From an uncultured Collinsella sp. (GTDB lineage: Bacteria; Actinomycetota; Coriobacteriia; Coriobacteriales; Coriobacteriaceae), in assembly GCA_900543615.1 (NCBI GenBank), contig UQSC01000120.1:1-5285 (forward strand): a stretch of DNA of 5,285 nucleotides, in the 5' to 3' direction. Position 1 is the stretch's first letter, and every line of letters starts with the position of its first letter. This document shows, piece after piece, positions 1 to 5,285 of the stretch. Position numbers and translations under genes: made by a program. The notes under the pieces were generated by a model. That model saw only the letters and a list, made by a program, of their open reading frames with translations, was not told the DNA's origin and made no database searches.

Positions 1-47
1 CTACACAAGGCTATTCGTCGGCAGCGTCAGATGTGTATAAGAGACAG
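1..47 (+). other. Nextera/Tn5 sequencing adapter (P5/i5 side), not genomic
   Basis: Bases 1-6 (CTACAC) match the end of the Illumina P5 oligo. Bases 7-14 (AAGGCTAT) sit exactly in the i5 index slot, and I recall this as a standard Nextera index. Bases 15-28 (TCGTCGGCAGCGTC) are the read-1 adapter and 29-47 (AGATGTGTATAAGAGACAG) are the 19 bp Tn5 mosaic end. The genomic insert therefore starts at 48. This stretch is library-construction sequence left in the assembly and should be trimmed; any ORF running into it is chimeric. Confidence 0.99.
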
Positions 48-115
48 GCTTAAAACCTGAGCCCGGCATGGGATACGCTTTAGTCAGATGCGAGACCCTA
101 AGCAGGGCTTCGCTA

Positions 116-126
<11 letters not shown>
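48..126 (-). CDS. dppF: DppF/OppF-type peptide ABC transporter ATPase, N-terminal fragment (3' end cut by adapter)
   Basis: An ATG at 126-124 opens 26 codons that run unbroken to the insert edge at 48. The peptide begins MAVDSEALLRVSHLTKAYP, followed by MPGSGFK. The LLxVxxLTKxYP pattern is the typical first beta strand of the second ATPase (DppF/OppF) of peptide importers. It would bind and hydrolyse ATP at the inner face of the membrane, paired with the DppD protein encoded just before it. Its start overlaps the dppD stop codon by 11 bp in another frame, and a good Shine-Dalgarno (131-139) lies inside the dppD coding end, suggesting translational coupling. Walker A and all later motifs lie beyond the insert, so the call rests on the short N-terminus and the operon position. 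Dipeptide versus oligopeptide specificity cannot be told. Bases beyond 48 are adapter, so any further translation is false. Confidence 0.82.
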
Positions 127-1111
<985 letters not shown>

Positions 1112-1114
1112 GGG

Positions 1115-1945
1115 CTAGTCCTCCTTGGTCTTGGGGTCGAGGGCGTCGCGCAGGCCGTCGCCGGCCAGATTGAGCGAAAGCACGCTCGCGATGATGGCTG
1201 CTGCCGGGAAGAAAATCATCCACCAGGCTTTGCGCATCACGTTCTTGCCCGCCTGCAGGATGTTTCCCCAGCTGGCGTCGGGCGCCTTGATACCCAGGCC
1301 CAGAAACGAGAGGGCGGCCTCCGAGAGCACGGCCTCGGCAAAGACGAAGGTCGCCTGCACCAGGAAGGGCGCCATAACGTTGGGCACGATATGCAGCCAC
1401 ACGATGCGCGCGGTCGAGGCGCCCTGCACGCGCAGGGCCTCCACAAAGGGCTCCTCCTTGACCACCATCGCACGCGAGCGCACGATGCGCGCCATGCTGG
1501 GCGTATAGACGATGGAGAGCGCGATGATGACGTTCCAGACCGAGGCGCCCATCATGGCCATGAGTGCGATAGCCAAAAGCACGCCCGGAATAGACATAAG
1601 GCCGTCGCAGATGCGCATGAGAATATGATCGAGTCTCTCGTTGTAGCACGCATGGGCGCCGATCACCAAGCCGAGCGCACTCGTCGCGAGCGTGACGGCA
1701 ATGCCGACGCCAAGCGACACGCGCGCGCCCGCGATGACGCGGGCAAGCAGGTCGCGGCCAAAGTCATCGCAGCCAAAGGGATGCGCAGGCGAAGGTGCCG
1801 AAAGTCGCAACGTCATCTCCTGCGCATTGGGATCAACCGTCCACACCAGCGGACCGACGAGCGCGATCAGCGCAATCGCCAGGAAAATGCAGCCGCCGAC
1901 CACAAACCCCTTGTTGGCAAGAGCCTTCTTAAAGTTTGCCATCAT
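1115..1945 (-). CDS. dppC: DppC-type peptide ABC transporter permease
   Basis: This inner-membrane subunit of 276 residues forms half of the translocation channel together with DppB. Hydrophobic segments lie near 13-36, 78-100, 118-133, 137-155, 198-217 and 243-262. The family hallmark HPFGCDDFGRDLLARVIAGA (55-74, usually HPxGTDxxGRDxLSR) precedes the transport domain. The cytoplasmic EAA-type coupling loop is at 169-190 (EALRVQGAS... HIVPN), which docks on the ATPase. The C-terminus GDGLRDALDP is typical of DppC/OppC/GsiD. The start was set at the ATG at 1945, which forms an ATGA overlap with the dppB stop and has GGGG about six bases upstream. An ATG 12 bases further upstream (1957) lacks a plausible ribosome site, and the immediately following ATG (1942) is also possible. 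It is followed after 3 bp by dppD. Nothing is missing or broken. Confidence 0.95.
   Translation of the reverse strand: MMANFKKALANKGFVVGGCIFLAIALIALVGPLVWTVDPNAQEMTLRLSAPSPAHPFGCDDFGRDLLARVIAGARVSLGVGIAVTLATSALGLVIGAHACYNERLDHILMRICDGLMSIPGVLLAIALMAMMGASVWNVIIALSIVYTPSMARIVRSRAMVVKEEPFVEALRVQGASTARIVWLHIVPNVMAPFLVQATFVFAEAVLSEAALSFLGLGIKAPDASWGNILQAGKNVMRKAWWMIFFPAAAIIASVLSLNLAGDGLRDALDPKTKED
1119..1126 (-). promoter_or_regulatory. Ribosome binding site for dppD
   Basis: On the minus strand this reads AAGGAGGA, a near-perfect anti-16S match, seven bases before the dppD ATG at 1111. It overlaps the last codons of dppC, so dppD translation is probably coupled to ribosomes finishing dppC. It is the strongest Shine-Dalgarno in the window. 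Confidence 0.88.
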
Positions 1946-2895
1946 GCATCGCCCCATTTGCGAGCGCGCGGGTCAAAAGCGCCGTAGGCAAGGTCGACGG
2001 CCAGATTGATCACCGAATTCAACAAGGCGATGACCAGCAGCACGCCCTGAATCACCGGATAATCGCGACGCTCGATAGAGCTCGTGACCAGCTGGGCCAA
2101 ACCGGGGATGTTAAAAATGGCCTCAGTCACCACGGCGCCCGTAATCAGGGCGCCAAAAGAATAGCCGACCGAGGTGAGAATCGGCAGCGCTGCGTTGCGC
2201 AGGGCATGGGCCAGCACCACGCGAAACTCGGAGACGCCCTTGGCACGCGCCGTCTTGACGCAGTCAAGCTGCATGGCCTCGATAACGCTCGAACGGGTCA
2301 TGCGCATGAGCAGGGCCGCCTGCACGCATCCAAGCGATATGGCCGGCAACGCAAGATAGCGTAAATGGCTGAACCAGCCCTTCGATAGCGGCGCATAGCC
2401 GGCCACCGGGAACACACGCAACGTGACGGCAAACAGCCACATCAGCATGAGCGCCATCAAAAAGCCGGGTATCGCCACGCCCAAAAGAGCAACGACACGC
2501 AAGACCGCGTCGGTGCGCGACCCATGCTTGAGGGCAGCGACGACGCCGCAGGGCAGTGCAATCAACAGCGCGATGAACTGTGCCAGAAGCGCGAGCGATA
2601 GCGTCGGGCCAAAGTGCTCGGCGATCGCCTGCGTGACGGGCTGGCGCATAAAATACGAATCGCCCAGGTCGCCGGTAAGCACGCCGCCCATCCACTCAAC
2701 GTAGCGCTGCGGCAGCGGCTCGTTGAGTCCCAGGCTATCGTTGACGCGCTCGATCTGGTCGGCCGAAGCCTCCATGCCGAGCATCGAAGAGGCCGGGTCA
2801 CCCGGTGTGAGATAGATAATCAAAAACACGACGACCGAGATGATGAGCATCACCGGAACCATCGCGCCTATACGTTTGAGCGTGTACTTCAACAT
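1942..2895 (-). CDS. dppB: DppB-type peptide ABC transporter permease
   Basis: This 317-residue inner-membrane permease pairs with DppC. It begins MLKYTLKRIGAMVPVMLIIS, the standard DppB/OppB/GsiC N-terminus, with a first membrane helix at about 9-30 ending in LTPGDP (29-34). The periplasm-side region (35-95) contains the conserved LGLNEPLPQRYVEW and LTGDLGDSY stretches. Further helices lie near 99-122, 134-160, 180-198, 240-262 and 282-303. The EAA-type loop is at 211-238 (DCVKTARAKGVSEF... ALP), and the family C-terminus AYGAFDPRAR is present. An in-frame TAG four codons upstream rules out a longer N-terminus. The gene lies 88 bp after the binding-protein stop, a gap that holds a strong hairpin, and its TGA overlaps the dppC ATG by 4 bp. 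Length and motifs are complete. Substrate is assumed to be a peptide from family membership; nickel or other solutes remain possible. Confidence 0.96.
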   Translation of the reverse strand: MLKYTLKRIGAMVPVMLIISVVVFLIIYLTPGDPASSMLGMEASADQIERVNDSLGLNEPLPQRYVEWMGGVLTGDLGDSYFMRQPVTQAIAEHFGPTLSLALLAQFIALLIALPCGVVAALKHGSRTDAVLRVVALLGVAIPGFLMALMLMWLFAVTLRVFPVAGYAPLSKGWFSHLRYLALPAISLGCVQAALLMRMTRSSVIEAMQLDCVKTARAKGVSEFRVVLAHALRNAALPILTSVGYSFGALITGAVVTEAIFNIPGLAQLVTSSIERRDYPVIQGVLLVIALLNSVINLAVDLAYGAFDPRARKWGDA

Positions 2896-2909
2896 GCGAG
2901 GCGTCTATT

Positions 2910-2917
2910 TCCCCTCT
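2910..2917 (-). promoter_or_regulatory. Probable ribosome binding site for dppB, with long spacer
   Basis: On the minus strand this reads AGAGGGGA. It is the only purine-rich candidate before the dppB ATG at 2895, but it sits 14 bases away rather than the usual five to nine. No closer candidate is visible, so dppB initiation may be weaker than that of dppD. Confidence 0.45.
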
Positions 2918-2929
2918 GAACGTGGACAG

Positions 2930-2973
2930 GGCGTGGCGGCCACAGGGAACCAGACCCCTCCAGCCGCCACGCC
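2930..2973 (-). promoter_or_regulatory. Intercistronic stem-loop between binding protein and permease genes
   Basis: A perfect 11 bp inverted repeat: GGCGTGGCGGC (2930-2940) pairs with GCCGCCACGCC (2963-2973), leaving a 22-base loop. Inside the loop, AGGGG and TCCCT (transcript sense) can form a further short stem with one G-U pair. It starts 10 bases after the binding-protein stop codon. No T-run follows in the transcript direction, so it does not look like an intrinsic terminator. Similar hairpins after binding-protein genes of ABC importers (for example malE-malF) protect the upstream mRNA from 3' exonucleases and raise binding protein over permease. That role here is inference. Confidence 0.75.
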
Positions 2974-2983
2974 AGCTATTGCA

Positions 2984-4594
2984 TTACTCCGGACGCTTGG
3001 CATTCCAAACGATGGCGCCGTCGAGCACCTCGACGTCCTCGACGTCTGCCTGGGTGCCCGTAATGGAAGCGTAGTGGCAAAGCGGCTCGATGACGGCGAT
3101 CTCATAGAGGCGCTCCTGAGCCTCGGCCCACTTCTTGGCCGCGGCGTCGGTGTCCTTGGCGGTGCGGGTCTCGGCCACAAGCTTGAGCGCCTTCTCGTCG
3201 GACAGGCCATAGAAGGCCTTGGAGACCGAGAGGGACTGGGCCGGGATGGGCTTGTAGTTGGTGGAGGCCACAAAGAGGTCCCACTGCTCGGGCTTGCCGG
3301 AGCGGATGTCCATAAAGGTCGCGAACTCGTAGCTGTCGACTTCGGCGGTGAAGCCGGCCTTCTCGAGCTGCTCCTGCAGCGCGACGGTGGCGTTGTACAT
3401 ATCCTTGTAGTCGGGGGTGGTCAGCAGCTTGACCGTCTCACCGGCATAGGAGGTCTTGGCCAGAGCCTTCTTGGCGGCCTTGGCGTCGGCCTGGTTGAAG
3501 TACTTCTTGCCCGCGTCGGTCGCCCACTGAGCGTTCTCGGGGTTGCCAAGGTTGGGATCGATGTTGAAGAGCTCCTTCTCGCCATAGGCGGCAAGAGCGG
3601 CCGCCTCGCAGTCGATAGCCATGAGGGCGCACTTGCGGATCTCCTCGTCGGCGAAGACGCCCTCGTTCATGTTGAGGAAGGCGGTCAGAACGCCGGCATT
3701 ATGGGTGTAGAGATTAACGTCGTCGTTGCCGTCGAAGTCGTGGTAGTTCTCGGTGGGGATCTCGCCAGCGATATCGTACTCGCCGGTCTCAAACCCGCTC
3801 ACGCGCGTGGAGGCCTCGGTCACGAACTGATAGTAAATGTCCTTGGTGGGCGCGGAGACCTTGCCGGTGTAGCCCGAAGCCTTGCCGTGAGCGGCGACAT
3901 AGTCTTCGTAGCGGGTGAGATGGACGTACTGGTCCTGCTTCCACTCCACAAACTTGTAAGCACCGGTACCCACGTACTCGGTCACGCCGGTATCGCCCGC
4001 GGCCTCGATGACCTCGGAGGGGAAGATACCCGGATACTGGGAGTGGTTGCCCAGGATGATCAGAAAGTCGATGGCGGGCTCGGTCAGCGTGCAGGTGACC
4101 TCGTGGTCGCCCGAGGCGGCGAAGGTGGCGCCGGGCAGCAGGCTCGCGGCGCGGTCGTTGACGGTGAGCCAGCGGTTCATTGAGGCCACGACGTCCTCGG
4201 AGCCAAACTCCTTGCCGTTGTGGAAGGTGACGCCCTCGCGCAGCTTGATGGTGTAGGTCAGGCCATCGTCGGAGACCTTATAGTCCTTGGCCAGCACGGG
4301 CTGGGGCTCGTAGTCGCTATCGAGGCCAAAGAGCGGCTCGACGACGTTGCAGATGATGTCCATGGTCACAAGAGACGACGTGGTGTGCGGATCGAGACCG
4401 TCCGGGCTCGCCGGTAACGCGATCTGCAGCTCGTCGCGATACTCCACATCCTGGCCGGAGGCAGCGACGCTACCGCTCTCGGCGCCCGAACCGCCGCAGC
4501 CGGTGAGGCCGAGGCCCGCCATGGCGCACAGGGCAGCGGAGCCGGTCAGAAAACCGCGACGGGAGACGCCCGCCTTGAAAAGATCGTTGTTCAT
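2984..4594 (-). CDS. ABC transporter solute-binding lipoprotein, SBP_bac_5 (peptide/nickel) family
   Basis: This 536-residue protein is the extracytoplasmic receptor that captures the ligand and hands it to DppB/DppC. The N-terminus has a twin-arginine signal (SRRGFLT, 11-17), a hydrophobic core (about 18-31) and lipobox LTGC with C33 as the lipidated residue. A Gly/Ser-rich linker follows. The family domain runs from about 54 to 510: the opening DELQIALPASPDGLDPH, the VVEPLFGLD segment near 84-92, and the hallmark LTYTIKLREGVTFHNGKEFGSEDV (112-135), followed by the GTGAYKFVEW segment (209-218). Length is normal for DppA/OppA-type proteins. The ATG at 4594 was chosen because AAAGGAA lies four bases upstream and it places the twin arginine at the expected depth; an upstream ATG at 4618 would add eight residues and lacks such a site. 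It is the first gene of the transporter operon. Ligand is unknown: peptides are the default, while nickel, heme or glutathione importers share this family. Confidence 0.95.
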   Translation of the reverse strand: MNNDLFKAGVSRRGFLTGSAALCAMAGLGLTGCGGSGAESGSVAASGQDVEYRDELQIALPASPDGLDPHTTSSLVTMDIICNVVEPLFGLDSDYEPQPVLAKDYKVSDDGLTYTIKLREGVTFHNGKEFGSEDVVASMNRWLTVNDRAASLLPGATFAASGDHEVTCTLTEPAIDFLIILGNHSQYPGIFPSEVIEAAGDTGVTEYVGTGAYKFVEWKQDQYVHLTRYEDYVAAHGKASGYTGKVSAPTKDIYYQFVTEASTRVSGFETGEYDIAGEIPTENYHDFDGNDDVNLYTHNAGVLTAFLNMNEGVFADEEIRKCALMAIDCEAAALAAYGEKELFNIDPNLGNPENAQWATDAGKKYFNQADAKAAKKALAKTSYAGETVKLLTTPDYKDMYNATVALQEQLEKAGFTAEVDSYEFATFMDIRSGKPEQWDLFVASTNYKPIPAQSLSVSKAFYGLSDEKALKLVAETRTAKDTDAAAKKWAEAQERLYEIAVIEPLCHYASITGTQADVEDVEVLDGAIVWNAKRPE

Positions 4595-4598
4595 TGAG

Positions 4599-4605
4599 TT
4601 CCTTT
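4599..4605 (-). promoter_or_regulatory. Ribosome binding site for the solute-binding lipoprotein
   Basis: On the minus strand this reads AAAGGAA, four bases before the ATG at 4594 (seven from the GG pair). It decides the start in favour of MNNDLFKAG over the ATG at 4618 that precedes it in frame. Confidence 0.75.
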
Positions 4606-4630
4606 CGCGTCTGAACAAACGGATAGAATC

Positions 4631-4661
4631 TGCCGGGACGGCGGAAATCCCCGCCCCGGCA
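4631..4661 (-). promoter_or_regulatory. GC-rich hairpin in the leader of the binding-protein gene
   Basis: Outer arms TGCCGGG (4631-4637) and CCCGGCA (4655-4661) pair perfectly. Inner arms GCGG (4641-4644) and CCGC (4651-4654) pair around the loop at 4645-4650, with a three-base bulge at 4638-4640. In transcript sense it is followed by GATTCTATCCGTTTGTTC, which is T-rich but not a clean T-run. It lies 36 bases upstream of the binding-protein start and about 117 bases after the preceding stop. It could be a weak terminator for the upstream gene, a leader structure of the transporter mRNA or an mRNA stabiliser; the sequence does not decide. Confidence 0.5.
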
Positions 4662-4671
4662 GCTATGCGAA

Positions 4672-4681
4672 GCCGATCGGC
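4672..4681. promoter_or_regulatory. 10 bp perfect palindrome, possible operator half of a promoter region
   Basis: GCCGATCGGC is self-complementary and lies in the only sizeable intergenic region ahead of the transporter operon. A GC-rich 10-mer palindrome can occur by chance, and no clear -35/-10 pair could be assigned beside it, so a binding role is only a suggestion. Confidence 0.2.
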
Positions 4682-4728
4682 GCCCTGCGGTGCATCCGGA
4701 CACCAACCGGCATGACAACAGAGAAATC

Positions 4729-4745
4729 CCTATCGCGTGGATAGG
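4729..4745 (-). promoter_or_regulatory. Short inverted repeat downstream of the dehydratase-like gene
   Basis: CCTATC (4729-4734) and GATAGG (4740-4745) form a perfect 6 bp inverted repeat around a five-base loop, 33 bases after the stop of the upstream gene. In transcript sense it is followed by GATTTCTCTGTTG, moderately T-rich. It could be a weak terminator or a repressor site. The stem is short and the T-tract is interrupted, so confidence is low. Confidence 0.3.
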
Positions 4746-4778
4746 AACACCCGGCGGCGCAGCTTGGCGCAGGTGCGG

Positions 4779-5237
4779 CTAAATCGTCTCGAGGAAGGCC
4801 TCGATGCGGGTCTGGAGCTGACCGGCATCCTCGCCGGCGTAGTCGGTCGTGATGTGCATAAACGGGATGCCCGCCTCCTCGGCGGCCTTCTCCACGGCAA
4901 ACGACTCCATCTCATAGAGCGTGCAGAACTGCAGGGCCACGTCGACGATGCCGTCGGCATGCAGGTCCTTGGCCATCTGGACAATGTCCTTCATACGCTG
5001 GTCGTTGGGCGTAAAGACGGCGCAGTTGATCTTAAAGTAGCGCTCGGCGATGGCGTCGAGCATCTCGTCGACCGTCTCGCCGGACTCGTCGACCAGGTCC
5101 TTGTAGTAGCGCGAACCCGTGCAGGATTCCTCACCCACCACGACGCCGCCGGCCTTCTCGATGAGGTTGAACAACTTCCAGTTGGGCACGGCCATGGGCG
5201 TGCCGGTGTACAGGATGCGCTTGGTCCCCTTGGGCGC
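4779..5237 (-). CDS. 2-hydroxyacyl-CoA dehydratase D-component / YjiM-like Fe-S protein, C-terminal fragment
   Basis: These are the last 152 codons of a cytoplasmic Fe-S protein of the HgdB/FldC/BcrC-type superfamily (family PF06050). The 5' part is lost at the adapter junction; full members have roughly 380-430 residues, so more than half is missing. Recognisable stretches, counted from the first genomic residue: RILYTGTP (7-14), GGVVVGEESCTGSRYY (30-45), INCAVFTPNDQR (70-81), DGIVDVALQFCTLYEMES (95-112) and the family C-terminus TTDYAGEDAGQLQTRIEAFL (130-149). Cysteines 39, 72 and 105 are candidate cluster ligands. By memory it resembles E. coli YjiM and the double-cubane proteins more than classical 2-hydroxyglutaryl-CoA dehydratase, but YjiM has cysteine where this protein has the second T of TGTP, and CSC where it has CAV. 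Such enzymes need an ATP-driven activase, which is not in the window. True substrate is unknown. It reads in the same direction as the transporter genes, 184 bp upstream, and is probably a separate unit. Confidence 0.88.
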   Translation of the reverse strand, partial: APKGTKRILYTGTPMAVPNWKLFNLIEKAGGVVVGEESCTGSRYYKDLVDESGETVDEMLDAIAERYFKINCAVFTPNDQRMKDIVQMAKDLHADGIVDVALQFCTLYEMESFAVEKAAEEAGIPFMHITTDYAGEDAGQLQTRIEAFLETI

Positions 5238-5285
5238 CTGTCTCTTATACACATCTCCGAGCCCACGAGACCGAGGCTGATCTCG
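5238..5285 (+). other. Nextera/Tn5 sequencing adapter (P7/i7 side), not genomic
   Basis: Bases 5238-5256 (CTGTCTCTTATACACATCT) are the Tn5 mosaic end, 5257-5271 (CCGAGCCCACGAGAC) the read-2 adapter, 5272-5279 (CGAGGCTG) sit in the i7 index slot, and 5280-5285 (ATCTCG) begin the P7 oligo. The genomic insert ends at 5237. Read on the minus strand this adapter supplies false start codons in two frames, giving peptides MYKRQ and MGSEMCIRDR joined to or overlapping the dehydratase-like gene. Confidence 0.99.

Noticed and set aside
2930..2973. Intrinsic terminator after the binding-protein gene
   Set aside because: No T-run follows the stem in the transcript direction and the permease genes that must be co-expressed lie just downstream, so an mRNA-stability or attenuating role is a better fit.
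2840..4183. A 447-codon plus-strand ORF opposite the binding-protein gene
   Set aside because: It is codon-aligned with the minus-strand gene, so stops in it arise only where that gene uses TTA, CTA or TCA, which are rare in G/C-ending codon usage. The product is a low-complexity Gly/Val/Leu-rich string with no recognisable family, while the opposite strand has clear motifs.
4470..4718. An 82-codon minus-strand ORF covering the intergenic region and the signal-peptide coding part
   Set aside because: It is out of frame with the binding-protein gene, overlaps its well-supported start, and shows an Arg/Gly-rich composition with no motif.
4991..5266. A 91-codon minus-strand ORF starting MGSEMCIRDR
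   Set aside because: Its start codon and first residues come from the sequencing adapter, and the rest is an Arg/Ser/Pro-rich shadow of the dehydratase-like gene in another frame.

Overview
This window is a 5.2 kb genomic insert (48-5237) with Illumina Nextera (Tn5) adapter on both ends (1-47 and 5238-5285). All genuine genes read on the minus strand, so the biological order runs from high to low coordinates. The DNA is GC-rich with G/C-rich third codon positions. The binding protein carries a twin-arginine lipoprotein signal, and an Fe-S 2-hydroxyacyl-CoA dehydratase/double-cubane family gene lies upstream. Together these suggest a high-GC anaerobe, most plausibly a gut member of the Coriobacteriia (Collinsella/Eggerthella-like). 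This taxonomic guess is inference from style and gene content; no marker gene is present.

Layout in transcription order: (1) 5237-4779, the C-terminal 152 codons of a 2-hydroxyacyl-CoA dehydratase D-component/YjiM-like protein, cut at its 5' side by the adapter. (2) 4778-4595, a 184 bp intergenic region with a strong imperfect hairpin, a short inverted repeat and a 10 bp palindrome, but no convincing promoter hexamers. (3) 4594-2984, a Tat-exported solute-binding lipoprotein of the SBP_bac_5 (peptide/nickel) family. (4) 2983-2896, an 88 bp gap containing a perfect 11 bp GC-rich inverted repeat with no T-run. (5) 2895-1942, DppB-type permease. (6) 1945-1115, DppC-type permease, overlapping dppB by 4 bp. 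(7) 1111-116, DppD/OppD-type ATPase, 3 bp after dppC. (8) 126-48, the first 26 codons of a DppF/OppF-type second ATPase, overlapping dppD by 11 bp and cut by the left adapter.

The last five genes form a canonical dppABCDF/oppABCDF operon. The lipid-anchored binding protein captures the ligand (most likely a peptide) outside the membrane, two permeases form the channel, and two ATPases drive import. The spacing suggests translational coupling of B-C-D-F. The hairpin between binding protein and permeases suggests the binding protein is made in excess, as in other ABC importer operons.

I found no undescribed biological system, mobile element, CRISPR array or RNA gene. The practical points are the adapter ends, which create chimeric ORFs with artefactual peptides such as MCIRDR and MYKRQ, the short dppF start overlapping the dppD stop, and the hairpins in the two intergenic gaps.
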